Source of the DNA: Pleurocapsa minor HA4230-MV1
GTDB taxonomy: Bacteria > Cyanobacteriota > Cyanobacteriia > Cyanobacteriales > Xenococcaceae
Reading direction: 5' to 3'
Length of the DNA stretch: 64,000 bases
NCBI GenBank assembly: GCA_019359095.1
Contig: JAHHHZ010000029.1
Location: 85,902-149,901 of the forward strand
Every line of letters starts with the position of its first letter. Position 1 is the stretch's first letter. Below are positions 1 to 8,196 of this stretch, piece by piece. The notes below the pieces were generated by a model. That model did no database searches, was not told the origin of the DNA, and saw only the letters and a program-made list of their open reading frames with translations. The translations under genes were made by a program, and so were the position numbers.

Positions 1-96
1 GCAACAGATTTCGAGCTGGAAGCGACCGAAAGAAGCTTTCGAGAAACTGATTTTAGTTATTTAGAAACCAAGCAAGAAGAAGATCCCATAATTTGA
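1..96 (+). CDS. C-terminal end of an unidentified protein (cut by window edge)
   Basis: Frame 1 is open from the first base to a TGA at 94-96 and encodes an acidic tail ending in QEEDPII. No start codon is visible because the gene begins outside the window. The tail is rich in Glu, Asp and Thr and looks like a real protein terminus, but 31 residues are too few to assign a family. It could also be a chance open frame. Confidence 0.35.
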   Translation, partial: ATDFELEATERSFRETDFSYLETKQEEDPII

Positions 97-284
97 GCAG
101 GGTGGCAAAATTCTCGTGTTAGAGAAGACAAAACTAGATGCGATCGCTACTCTGGACTCAAGTAATTATAATTTTACTTAATCTAGTTAACGAAGCTTTT
201 TTCGGTTTTGTAAGATTAATGTTTGAGACGAATGACATCATTGACTCGTCCCTTGCAGTTTTTTAGAAGATTTTGACCTGGAAT

Positions 285-380
285 GATATCCAGAAAGTTT
301 ATTGATATCATTCAATATGGGGTAGATATACCGAAAGTTTCTGTTTTTGATCCCATATAGGGTTAATATCCAGAAAGTTT
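285..380 (+). repeat. Three 16-bp direct repeats at 40-bp spacing
   Basis: Copies at 285-300, 325-340 and 365-380 follow the pattern RATATMCMGAAAGTTT and start exactly 40 bp apart. The first and third differ at one base and the middle copy is more divergent. They lie upstream of the WYL regulator, in a 436-bp stretch with no other gene. Regular spacing near four helical turns fits a regulator binding array or iterons. This function is inferred. Confidence 0.6.
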
Positions 381-535
381 CCGCATAATAAATAGTTAGG
401 CAGCTTGATTTATCAGTCTTGGCAGAGGTTCAAAAGATGTCTGTAGATGTTCCAGATTAAGTTTAGTTTTTACGTATAGGAGCGCGATACGGTTGATGGG
501 AAGGGTTATACTGCCTTGATGATTAAGATCAATTG

Positions 536-1252
536 ATGTCCAGCATGAGGAAAGCTGACCGTCTTTTTCAACTGGTGAATCTCATCAGATCCCACCAACC
601 CATTACAGCAGGACAACTCGCTGAACGAGTTGGTGTTTCTGTGCGTACGATTTATCGATATATTGATGATCTTTCGGTGAGTGGTATTCCAATCTACGGT
701 GAGCCTGGTGTCGGTTATGCTCTGGATAAAGATTTTGAGTTACCGCCGCTCACTCTAACTCATGATGAGATTGCCGCTCTACTGTTGGGGATTGAAATGT
801 TGTCGCGATCGACTGGGACTGATTTGGAGGCAGCAGCAAAAACGCTTCTCAGCAAAGTTGGAGCAGTGTTGCCACCACGCAGTGTTGATCCAACTCGCGC
901 ATCTATTCGAGCGTTAGGTAATCTTTTGAATGACCAAAGCTTAAGATATTGGAATGCTCTTTATCGAGCTATTCAACAGCAACAAGCCGTCAGAATCGAG
1001 TACTTGAGCTTGGATGAGCAACTATCTCAGAGAACTATCTTCCCGTTGGGACTATTCTATTGGGGCAGTAAATGGACGGTTGGAACATGGTGTACGCTTA
1101 GAGAGACGTACCGAGATTTCCGCATTGATCGCATTCAAGCTCTTGATTTCGCTTCAGATTTTGAATTTCCAAGTCAAGAAATCAATCTTGATACCTACAC
1201 AGAATTTCAACTTGAGAGAATGAAATTATCTGGATTCCAGCCACTGACATAA
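536..1252 (+). CDS. YafY-type HTH/WYL transcriptional regulator
   Basis: This is a DeoR/YafY-type regulator. Residues about 5-60 form an HTH_11 winged helix (ADRLFQLVNLI ... SVRTIYRYIDDL), followed by the family linker GEPGVGY and a C-terminal WYL-like domain (VRIEYLSLDEQ, FPLGLFYWGSKW, RIDRI). WYL domains usually sense ligands or nucleic acids. The length of about 238 aa is typical. I chose the ATG at 536; a TTG at 533 and an ATG at 545 are in the same frame, and 545 best matches the usual N terminus. The gene lies 65 bp upstream of the Rieske gene on the same strand, so it probably regulates it. A hairpin (CTGACA/TGTCAG, 1244-1261) covers the stop codon. Confidence 0.88.
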   Translation: MSSMRKADRLFQLVNLIRSHQPITAGQLAERVGVSVRTIYRYIDDLSVSGIPIYGEPGVGYALDKDFELPPLTLTHDEIAALLLGIEMLSRSTGTDLEAAAKTLLSKVGAVLPPRSVDPTRASIRALGNLLNDQSLRYWNALYRAIQQQQAVRIEYLSLDEQLSQRTIFPLGLFYWGSKWTVGTWCTLRETYRDFRIDRIQALDFASDFEFPSQEINLDTYTEFQLERMKLSGFQPLT

Positions 1253-1317
1253 CGTTGTCAGGAGCAGAGTTCTATGTTGGATAACATTCAAGAACTTGTG
1301 ATGGAGTCAATTTTGCT

Positions 1318-2283
1318 ATGTTTGAGATGTTTCCTAACTTTTGGACTCCTGTATTGCCTGTCGCTGAAATCGGAACAGTTCCTATTGCAGTTGAATTAGC
1401 AGGCGAATCACTCGTTCTATTTCGGAGTTCGTCTGATCAGTTTGCAGCGTTTCTAGATCGCTGTCCTCATCGCGGTGCGCCGCTTTCTCAGGGACAAGTG
1501 ACAGCCGACGGTTGCCTTGAATGTCCCTATCATGGCTGGCAATTTGCCTCAAATGGTGCTTGTGTTCAGGTTCCCTTCAACTCACTTAACCCAAATCACC
1601 TTTCAAAACTGTCGATCGGGAGCTTTCCGGTCAGAGTGATTGCAGGGATGCTCTGGATTTTTACAGGAACAGAAAATGTGCCAGAACCAGAGTTGCCGTC
1701 AAGTTTGTTAGAGTCCGAGGATCGCTATGTAATTCACCATGAGATCTGGAATGCTCATTGGACACAGGCGGTTGACATTTCGCTGGATTATCTGCATCTC
1801 CCTTTTGTTCATCGAAATTCATTTGGTGGCGAGCTAAATGACGCAGCACACAAAGATGCGATCGCCCAAATCAGCGTTACTTCAACGACAAATGGGATGA
1901 CGGTTACTAATCGGCTCAATACCTTATCTTCTGGAACTGAAATTGACTGGCATCAGCCGAATAATATCGTTCTAAATCTGGACGGAATGCCTCTTCTTCC
2001 CCATTTCTTTGCAATTCCGATTAATACCCAGCAAATGCGATTTATGCAGGTTCTTCTACCCAACCCTGGAATCGATCGGAGTAACTTTGATTTTGATGAG
2101 TTTTTTGCAGCATCCGACGACGATCGTAGCATGGTTGAGGCACAAATAGGTGAAGTTCTCAATGTAAAGGAAGGATATAATGTGTCTACCGATGAACCCT
2201 CACTGAGATTTCGTCGTTGGTACTACCGCGCAGTCAAAAATAAGAGAACAGAAGCTACTCAAGACATGAGTACTGGTAGATGA
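1318..2283 (+). CDS. Rieske [2Fe-2S] non-heme iron oxygenase, alpha-subunit type
   Basis: This is an oxygenase of the Rieske non-heme iron family, which hydroxylates or demethylates aromatic or sterol-like substrates using electrons from a partner reductase. The N-terminal Rieske centre has C49-P-H51 and C69-x2-H72 (RCPHRGAP, CPYHGWQF). The mononuclear iron site follows at D157-x2-H160-x4-H165 (DYLHLPFVH). At 321 aa it is close to single-component oxygenase subunits such as the vanillate demethylase type. No reductase gene is adjacent, so electrons probably come from a host ferredoxin reductase. The substrate is unknown. An attC-like site begins 21 bp after the stop, as expected for an integron gene cassette. 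Confidence 0.88.
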   Translation: MFEMFPNFWTPVLPVAEIGTVPIAVELAGESLVLFRSSSDQFAAFLDRCPHRGAPLSQGQVTADGCLECPYHGWQFASNGACVQVPFNSLNPNHLSKLSIGSFPVRVIAGMLWIFTGTENVPEPELPSSLLESEDRYVIHHEIWNAHWTQAVDISLDYLHLPFVHRNSFGGELNDAAHKDAIAQISVTSTTNGMTVTNRLNTLSSGTEIDWHQPNNIVLNLDGMPLLPHFFAIPINTQQMRFMQVLLPNPGIDRSNFDFDEFFAASDDDRSMVEAQIGEVLNVKEGYNVSTDEPSLRFRRWYYRAVKNKRTEATQDMSTGR

Positions 2284-2304
2284 CATTCAGTGGCGACAGC
2301 CGTA

Positions 2305-2386
2305 TAACAACGTGGTTGGAGCGGACGTTCAGAGTCTTTTCGTCTAGCGTTTAAGTTCTCTCATCGCCGCTCAACCGGAACGTTAG
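2305..2386 (+). mobile_element. Integron attC-like recombination site
   Basis: Imperfect palindrome with attC architecture. TAAC at 2305-2308 pairs with GTTA at 2382-2385. The inner arms GGTTGGAGCGG (2314-2324) and CCGCTCAACC (2367-2376) pair with one extra G, the kind of extrahelical base that orients attC folding. A roughly 40-bp central segment is unpaired. It sits directly after a gene stop codon, the normal cassette position. No integrase is visible, so it would be an isolated attC. Confidence 0.55.
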
Positions 2387-2527
2387 TCACTCAATTCCAT
2401 CTGCGTTGGTAGCCAGCATTTCAAAAATCGTGTGAGGACTTTTAAACGTTTGCCGTGTTTCTGGTAGCTGAAGTGCCTGCATTGTATTCACGTGTTCGCA
2501 TTCGTCATCGCGAATATTCACAAAAAG
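2387..2527 (-). pseudogene. C-terminal remnant of a plastoquinol (alternative) terminal oxidase
   Basis: Read on the minus strand, this 47-codon open segment contains NIRDDECEHVNTMQALQ, the distinctive diiron-binding E-x2-H region of alternative oxidases and plastoquinol terminal oxidases. A tail of normal appearance follows, ending in NADGIE and a TGA stop. An in-frame TAG lies immediately upstream (2528-2530) and the rest of the protein is absent, so this is a decayed gene fragment. It abuts the attC-like site, which suggests that recombination joined the two. Confidence 0.75.
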
Positions 2528-2593
2528 CTAAGTCCGTTGCGATCGGCGAGTGGTGAACTTTATGAGTCTTATAATGAATGAATAAATAGACAA

Positions 2594-2809
2594 ATGAAAA
2601 AGCGTATGACAGAACAAAACGATCTCAATCTAGCCAAAATTAAAGCTAGACAACAAATAAATTCTATTCCTCCTGGGGAGGCTCAACAAATTGTTAATGA
2701 TGTAATTTACGCAGATATGTGGCAGCCTGACATATCAGAAGCAGTAGACTGGGATGATTCAATTCCTATCCCAAAATCTTGGATAAATAATGTCAAAGAA
2801 AACTCCTGA
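2594..2809 (+). CDS. Small acidic protein, probable partner of the downstream nucleotidyltransferase
   Basis: This is a 71-aa protein overlapping the next gene by 20 bp, which implies translational coupling. It has a charged helical N terminus (NLAKIKARQQ) and a Trp/Pro-rich C terminus (WDDSIPIPKSW), without a recognisable DNA-binding fold. Size, position and coupling fit the antitoxin of a nucleotidyltransferase toxin-antitoxin pair, but this is inferred from context only. An ATG at 2606 is an alternative start. Confidence 0.6.
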   Translation: MKKRMTEQNDLNLAKIKARQQINSIPPGEAQQIVNDVIYADMWQPDISEAVDWDDSIPIPKSWINNVKENS

Positions 2810-3620
2810 AGAAATTAGAGAAATTTTAATTAAAATAAAATCACAGTCGGATTTGATTCTGGTAGGAGGTCATGCCATCAACCTTTGGGCTAGTGCTTAT
2901 CGAGATAAAATTCCACAATTAAATAAATTTCTCCCTTTTTCTAGTGAAGACTTGGATTTTATTGGTGGAAGGATTGAAGCAGTTGAAATTCAAAGAATTT
3001 TAGGAGGTGATTTAACACTCAATAAAAATTTCGATCCTTCTCCTAACACTGGAGTTTTAATTACTGACGATAAGAACCAAGCATTAAGAATTGATTTTCT
3101 GGCTTCAGTGTATGGTTTGGGTGATGATGAAGTTATTAACAGCGCGATCAATTTTTGCGGTCAAGATAAATTAATAGGAGTTAACTTAAAAGTACTCAAT
3201 CCAATTTTATGCTTAGAAGGAAAGCTAAAGTCCTATACTGGATTGCCCCAAGCAGGGAGACAAGACAAAAAACACCTGCAAATTTCTCTTTTGATTGTTA
3301 ATCAATATATTAAAGATGTTTGCATAGAGAATGATCCTAGAGATGGACTTAAGTTGATTGAAAAAATGCTCAAAACTGCTAAATCTGATGCAGGACTAAA
3401 AGTATGGCTTAAGGATGATATTGACATAATTAAAACTGTTCCTTTGGACATTATTGATACTTTAGAAGATCCAAAATGGGAAAAGTTCAGAACAATCAGA
3501 TTTTCTCAAGCTATACAAGAAATAGCGGACAAAAGGGTTAAATATCAAGAAATCGATCTTGAGATCAGTTTAAGACAAAAATCAATTGACTCAAGAAAAA
3601 ATTTGGAAATTGAGCCTTAG
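2790..3620 (+). CDS. Nucleotidyltransferase-fold protein (AbiEii-like toxin candidate)
   Basis: This is a 276-aa protein of the DNA polymerase beta-type nucleotidyltransferase superfamily. The glycine motif VGGHAIN (residues 25-31) is followed by the acidic motif SSEDLDF (51-57), with further conserved-looking blocks (RIDFLAS, EGKLKSY). Such enzymes, including AbiEii and the MenT toxins, transfer nucleotides to RNA or protein, often as toxins or phage-exclusion factors. The overlap with the 71-aa gene upstream supports a two-gene module. The target cannot be read from the sequence. A non-toxin nucleotidyltransferase remains possible. Confidence 0.75.
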   Translation: MSKKTPEEIREILIKIKSQSDLILVGGHAINLWASAYRDKIPQLNKFLPFSSEDLDFIGGRIEAVEIQRILGGDLTLNKNFDPSPNTGVLITDDKNQALRIDFLASVYGLGDDEVINSAINFCGQDKLIGVNLKVLNPILCLEGKLKSYTGLPQAGRQDKKHLQISLLIVNQYIKDVCIENDPRDGLKLIEKMLKTAKSDAGLKVWLKDDIDIIKTVPLDIIDTLEDPKWEKFRTIRFSQAIQEIADKRVKYQEIDLEISLRQKSIDSRKNLEIEP

Positions 3621-3728
3621 CAATAAAAATAATTGAGCCGAGTTTAACCTTGACTGAGTTATTTTTATTTATTACCGCTAAGCAAATTGCCGTTTTTGTC
3701 TTCGTTAAGAGTATCTTAGTCATTGTTA

Positions 3729-3863
3729 CTATTTATTTTGAGCGAGATAAGCCTTCATAATTTTGCAAAACCACTTAGGACTTAGATCGTATTTATCAAT
3801 AATTGGGCGTGGGTTTTCTCCCCCTTTTAACTCTTCTAATATCTGATAAAGTTTGTTTTGCAT
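3729..3863 (-). CDS. Small ORF in frame with, and downstream of, the VirB9-like gene
   Basis: A 44-aa frame starts at the ATG 3863-3861 and ends KAYLAQNK. The same frame is open back to the stop codon of the VirB9-like gene (192 bp in all) and encodes a protein-like amphipathic segment (YLESLVEEIEQ). It may be a small tra protein, or a former C-terminal extension of the VirB9-like protein cut off by a TAA. I see nothing else in the 300 bp between 3621 and 3920. Confidence 0.35.
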   Translation of the reverse strand: MQNKLYQILEELKGGENPRPIIDKYDLSPKWFCKIMKAYLAQNK

Positions 3864-3920
3864 TGCCAAATCTGATTCTTGCTCAATCTCTTCGACTAAT
3901 GATTCTAAATAACCTAAATC

Positions 3921-4685
3921 TTATTTGGAATCTGAACCAGTAACGATCGCATTTTGTCTTAGTCTTGGGGGTAATTCCACCTCAAGATATATTTCACCTA
4001 ACGATTCAACTACGCTAGGATTGATTCCAGTCTGGGCGATCGCCTCGTTGACGCTGTTGCCGTTACGTAACATAAACACGAAGTTACGGACTTTATTAAC
4101 TACGGGGTCATCACTTTTAACCAACTGCTTGGCGATCGCTATTTTCAGTCCCCGCTCTACTGCATCAGCGTTAATGGTTTGACCAGCGGATACGCGAATT
4201 TCATGGGAATCTAAGGGTGTGGGTTGAACAGGAGGCATGATTTTAATCCCCGTACTCGCCATGACTCCAGAACTAAAGCTAGCCAGGAAATTGTATTGCT
4301 TAGACTCTCCCAAACTATTGATAGTCTTGACAATCAGATTGGGGTGAGAGGTTTGATAAGTCCCTTGAAAATCAATTTTCTCGATGGGTAGAAGATAGAT
4401 ACTTTGGGCTTCTTTCGTCTCTACAGGTGAGTTCGAGTTAAAAGCAAACTGCGATTTGTCACTGGGGGCGATGTAGGTGATATATTCTCCTGCATCACTA
4501 AAGTCGATGCTGACAATCTTGCCAAAATAGAGGGTGATGGGAATTATTCCTTTAGTGGCATCATCAGTTGAGATGAGATCGTATTTGACAGGAGCTTCTG
4601 TAGCTATTGCTGCTACAGGAAGAATAAAGGTAGATGCAGTTAATAACCCAGCTAACAATAGTTTTTTAAATAGTAATTTGTTCAT
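3921..4685 (-). CDS. VirB9/TraK-like T4SS outer-membrane-complex protein
   Basis: This is a 254-aa secreted protein with an N-terminal signal peptide (LLLAGLLTASTFILPVAAIA). The middle has the beta-rich pattern of VirB9/TrbG/TraK N-terminal domains (GKIVSIDFSDAGEYITYI, SIYLLPIEKI, LIVKTINS). In the family this protein forms the outer-membrane ring of the secretion channel with VirB7 and VirB10. It is the last gene of the leftward tra operon, 5 bp after the VirB10-like gene. The C terminus (about 190-254) has a helical tail of unknown function. Assignment rests on fold pattern and operon position, not on strong motifs. Confidence 0.6.
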   Translation of the reverse strand: MNKLLFKKLLLAGLLTASTFILPVAAIATEAPVKYDLISTDDATKGIIPITLYFGKIVSIDFSDAGEYITYIAPSDKSQFAFNSNSPVETKEAQSIYLLPIEKIDFQGTYQTSHPNLIVKTINSLGESKQYNFLASFSSGVMASTGIKIMPPVQPTPLDSHEIRVSAGQTINADAVERGLKIAIAKQLVKSDDPVVNKVRNFVFMLRNGNSVNEAIAQTGINPSVVESLGEIYLEVELPPRLRQNAIVTGSDSK

Positions 4686-4690
4686 AATTG

Positions 4691-6154
4691 TTATCGGTTG
4701 ACCTGGATGGGTTGAATGTTGGTTAGATATACAGTCGTACCTGCGGACAAGGTAAAGATAGTGCCGCCGTCGCCGATTTGGTTACGACTACTTCTTTGAT
4801 TTAGTTCGTTGCTAAGGGATGAACCAAAACCATCTAGAGCCGAACCTGCCAGATCTCGTCCGAGACTATTGCGACTCTGACTTGTCACAATAGCGCTGCC
4901 ATTAGATACGGTACTGTTGGTTTCGGGTATGAGTATTTGTTGACCAAAGCTGCTGAGGGTGTCTACTCCTCCGACTAAAAGTTGATTACCAAAGTTACTA
5001 CGCTTACTGGCTTTGGCAACTAGGGCTGATTTTTTCTGGTTACGCAGAATTAGTTCTCCAGGAGCAAAAGTCGTATCTTCTATTTTAGTAACGTAGGCTG
5101 TGACTAAGCCGTTAGCTTCGTTAATCGAATCAACTTGGAGAATTGCCACTGAGTTTGAATCAAAAACAATATCTCCATTCAAATCGTAAATCGGTTCTTC
5201 TAAAACCACTGTGATTTGATTTGACTGTTGTTGTTCGCTTGTTAGGGAACTATCCCAAACAAGGGGGAGTTCGATTTTTCCCTTCGTAATGGCTCGATTT
5301 AACCTGAGTGGTTGAGCTGCTGGGGGAAAACTTGCTTGTTTCTGACGATTCAAAATTCCTAATTCTCCCTGAGATACGCTGTTATTGCTAGCCAATAAAA
5401 CGGTTGGTTGGGAAGCGGGATTAACAGCAGGATTAATGGGGGCAACCAGAGAATCGCGACGGTTGGCAATAGTTGGAGATTTTGTACTCGAAACAAGCGA
5501 TCGCGAAGAAACTCCCGTACCAAAATTAGCTATAGTTTGCCATTGCTCTTCGGGGTCTATACTAGAAATTGGTTTAGAAGTTGTTTTGAACCCTGGTTTT
5601 GCCTGGGGAACTGCTCGGAGAATAGGTAGAGTAGGAATAGGAGGTGCTGGACGAGGAATAGGACGAGCTACTATTTGAGCTTGAGGAATGGTTTGAGAGG
5701 TTGTAGGTAAAGGGGGTGGAGTGACAGCAGGAGGAAGTTCTGTGGCATCGATTTGAGGTTCTACGACTTCAGTTTTTACCTCTAAAGAATGGAACTGGTC
5801 GCGAAAAGCTAGTTTAGCCTGATAATCAGGTTCTACTGGTGCTTCTGCCTTCTCTTCTGTTGGTGTTTCTTTGGCTACTTCAGGAGCTTTGGGACTTAAG
5901 ATAGCAAAGATAATCCACAAAAAGGCAGCAATAATACCCATCACTCCAGCAATTACCGCTAGGCGAAGGAAAGGATTATCTTCTCTTTGGGCTACTATAT
6001 CTTGAATAGTTGGACTTTGAAGAGGTGTTGAACCAGTATCGATTACCGATACTGGTTCGGGAGTGTAGTCAGTGACGCTGTGACGAGCGTAGGCATCAAT
6101 TCCGCTTGGTGGAACATCTTCCATGAGTTGGTTGGTTGAATTATTGTGGGTCAT
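4691..6154 (-). CDS. VirB10/TrbI-like T4SS inner-to-outer membrane scaffold
   Basis: I place the start at the ATG 6154-6152, which overlaps the end of the upstream gene by 14 bp. A longer in-frame version from 6259 would overlap it far more. The protein has a short cytoplasmic N terminus, one membrane helix (AVIAGVMGIIAAFLWIIFAI), a long Pro-rich periplasmic linker and a C-terminal beta-barrel domain (ELPLVWDSSL ... GTTVYLTNIQPI). This is the VirB10 architecture, in which the protein spans both membranes and transmits ATP-driven changes to the outer ring. Length of about 487 aa is usual. Confidence 0.8.
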   Translation of the reverse strand: MTHNNSTNQLMEDVPPSGIDAYARHSVTDYTPEPVSVIDTGSTPLQSPTIQDIVAQREDNPFLRLAVIAGVMGIIAAFLWIIFAILSPKAPEVAKETPTEEKAEAPVEPDYQAKLAFRDQFHSLEVKTEVVEPQIDATELPPAVTPPPLPTTSQTIPQAQIVARPIPRPAPPIPTLPILRAVPQAKPGFKTTSKPISSIDPEEQWQTIANFGTGVSSRSLVSSTKSPTIANRRDSLVAPINPAVNPASQPTVLLASNNSVSQGELGILNRQKQASFPPAAQPLRLNRAITKGKIELPLVWDSSLTSEQQQSNQITVVLEEPIYDLNGDIVFDSNSVAILQVDSINEANGLVTAYVTKIEDTTFAPGELILRNQKKSALVAKASKRSNFGNQLLVGGVDTLSSFGQQILIPETNSTVSNGSAIVTSQSRNSLGRDLAGSALDGFGSSLSNELNQRSSRNQIGDGGTIFTLSAGTTVYLTNIQPIQVNR

Positions 6155-6857
6155 AGCTTTCAATAGAAATGATTTGTAGTCCGTATTGGTTGATTTCGTT
6201 AACGATGGTTTGTAGTTGAGAGTTATTTTCTGGAGTTTGAAAAGTAGGTTTGCCGGCAATGGGTATCGCTCTTAAGCGGAGTTTTTTATTGACAGGGATT
6301 TGGAATACTTCTTTTCCACTAGTTGTATCGAGACCGATCCAGGTAGAGACTACTGTGACTTCCCACTCGCCGTCTTTGATTTTGGTAGGCTTTTGGGAAA
6401 TGTAGTCAATGTTAATTGCCGACTGAATCGATCCTATGTTTTGAGTAGCTTTGTTGATTAACTCCGAAAATTCTTTGATGTAAGAGTTGCGAAAGTCATT
6501 ATTGGTCGTAATCCCAAAAGTAGAGGCGTAGACGTTACCTGGCACTTTAGATTTGGCTTTTTCTACCTCTACCTTGAGGTCATTAGTCGTCCAGTTAAAA
6601 GATAGATACGTCCACTTTTCAACAAAGTTATAAATAGTTGCGTCCGTGCGATCGCTTACCTTAGTGGTTTGAGCATTGACCACTTGACCGTCTGCTAATT
6701 GGATGCCAATGATCTGCTTTTTGTTCACTTTGCTAATTTTGCTGTTATTGGAGCAGGAAATCATGGTGTTAAATAGCAGCATGACTAAGCAGATTAACTG
6801 GAATAAAACGACTCTTTGATTGCTCGTCTGGGTAAGTTTGGTTTTTATATTGTTCAT
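6141..6857 (-). CDS. VirB8-like T4SS inner-membrane protein
   Basis: I chose the ATG at 6857 (MNNIKTKL); the frame extends to 6935 but that part covers a hairpin. The protein has one N-terminal hydrophobic helix ending in ISCSNN, which could alternatively be a lipoprotein signal, and then a soluble domain with features of the NTF2-like VirB8/TraE fold (IYNFVEKWTYLSFNW, EWEVTVVSTW). In the family it is an inner-membrane assembly factor. Position between the VirB6-like and VirB10-like genes supports the call. Sequence conservation alone is weak. Confidence 0.55.
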   Translation of the reverse strand: MNNIKTKLTQTSNQRVVLFQLICLVMLLFNTMISCSNNSKISKVNKKQIIGIQLADGQVVNAQTTKVSDRTDATIYNFVEKWTYLSFNWTTNDLKVEVEKAKSKVPGNVYASTFGITTNNDFRNSYIKEFSELINKATQNIGSIQSAINIDYISQKPTKIKDGEWEVTVVSTWIGLDTTSGKEVFQIPVNKKLRLRAIPIAGKPTFQTPENNSQLQTIVNEINQYGLQIISIESYDPQ

Positions 6858-6909
6858 GGTTAATAAATTGGTGTTGACTTTATCGAAAGCTATAAGCTGT
6901 AACGGCGGC

Positions 6910-6937
6910 TTTTGGGTGTGAATACTCATACCCAAAA
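6910..6937. promoter_or_regulatory. Hairpin between the VirB6- and VirB8-like genes
   Basis: TTTTGGGTGTGA (6910-6921) pairs with TCATACCCAAAA (6926-6937) with one mismatch and a 4-bp loop. It is flanked by AGCTATAAGC motifs on both sides. It lies in the 109-bp gap inside the tra operon and could attenuate or process the transcript. Confidence 0.5.
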
Positions 6938-6966
6938 CGCGCCTTAGCTATAAGCCTTTTAATTAA

Positions 6967-8193
6967 CTATCTGCTACGTTGGGTAGTTCGGCGGGCGAGT
7001 CCTTTACTACCAGCTTTAAATAGACCTTTGCCCACTAATGAGCCGATTCCTCCAGCTCCTCCTGTTGCTAGGGTAGTCGCGCCTTGAACCGTGTTGGATA
7101 AGGCTGAAGTAGTGCTACTGGCAACAAACTTGGCTAAGTTCGCTCCTCCTCCTTTTGCCATCAAAAAAGCGACCATTGGACCCATAACGGAACTAAAAAT
7201 CAAAAAGGAAATACCCGTAGCAAACTGAGCTTGGGATAAAACAATCGCTTGTGCCGTTAAGCCAATTAAAGCAATGTAGAGAAATTTGATAGATACGATC
7301 TGGACGTAGCCTTGAATCCATGTTTCGGTGTATTTTGGACCTAAAGGGGTAAAAATAGTCGAGATTACTAAAGGTAAAAGCAGTGCATGGAGGATACTGG
7401 CTGTTTCTAGAGCAAAGTTAAAGGCTAGCTGTATCCCGCCGAACACTAGTTTGATGACACCCATAATGAATGGGTTGCCAAAAAATAGGTTATTAACTGC
7501 TAAAGAAGCAGCTTTTAACCCGTTTCCTGAAGCAGCATTGCTCGCCAAATCTTTGAGGTAGTCCAAAACACCTCGGGCATACTTTCCAGCGGGACTATTA
7601 GCGATCGGGTCTTGCAGCTCTGCTTGTTTGACAATTTCTTCAATCTCGGGAATTTGCTTTTCTAAACAGGCTAATGATTCATTAGCCTGAAGTACCTGAC
7701 ATTCGGCTAAAAGCTTATTGACCTGATCCTGAGATGCTTGACTGAGGGCGATGTCTTTTAGGGCATCTGCTATGCTCAGGTCTAGCACCTGGGTTTTAGC
7801 TAGAGTTCTATTGAGATTGACGTCAAAAGAATGGGTAACAGCTAAAATTTGGCTGGTAAAAAAACCGTTGCCTCCTAAGAGAATGCCGAGGATTGTAATC
7901 ATCGCAAAACCTTCAACAATTAGCTTTTGACGATTATCGTTTTCACTCTTAAAACCGTTCCAGGCAAATAAGAATATTCCTAATAAAGCAAAGTCTAATG
8001 CTCCTGAGATTACTGCTCTCCAGTAAGAAGATTTAGTGTCAAAAATAATGCCGTCCCATAGGGTTTGGAATGATTCCCCTAATTTGTTAGAGATATAGCT
8101 ATAGTTTTGCAGGATATCCAAAGCGTGATTTGCACCATAGTCGGGTATCTCGGCAAATGTAGTGATGTTAGTTAAGGTTTCCAGTAGTTCCAT
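6967..8193 (-). CDS. VirB6/TrbL-like polytopic T4SS membrane protein
   Basis: This is a 408-aa protein with several hydrophobic segments (about 55-75, 85-110 and 235-345), a large soluble loop rich in Gln and Leu between them, and a Gly-rich basic C terminus (KGGGANLAKFV, GGAGGIGSLVGKG, RRTTQRSR). VirB6/TrbL proteins sit in the inner membrane and contact the transferred DNA. The gene is 3 bp from the VirB5-like gene upstream, so the two are cotranscribed. The family is identified from topology, length and gene order. Confidence 0.72.
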   Translation of the reverse strand: MELLETLTNITTFAEIPDYGANHALDILQNYSYISNKLGESFQTLWDGIIFDTKSSYWRAVISGALDFALLGIFLFAWNGFKSENDNRQKLIVEGFAMITILGILLGGNGFFTSQILAVTHSFDVNLNRTLAKTQVLDLSIADALKDIALSQASQDQVNKLLAECQVLQANESLACLEKQIPEIEEIVKQAELQDPIANSPAGKYARGVLDYLKDLASNAASGNGLKAASLAVNNLFFGNPFIMGVIKLVFGGIQLAFNFALETASILHALLLPLVISTIFTPLGPKYTETWIQGYVQIVSIKFLYIALIGLTAQAIVLSQAQFATGISFLIFSSVMGPMVAFLMAKGGGANLAKFVASSTTSALSNTVQGATTLATGGAGGIGSLVGKGLFKAGSKGLARRTTQRSR

Positions 8194-8196
8194 GAT

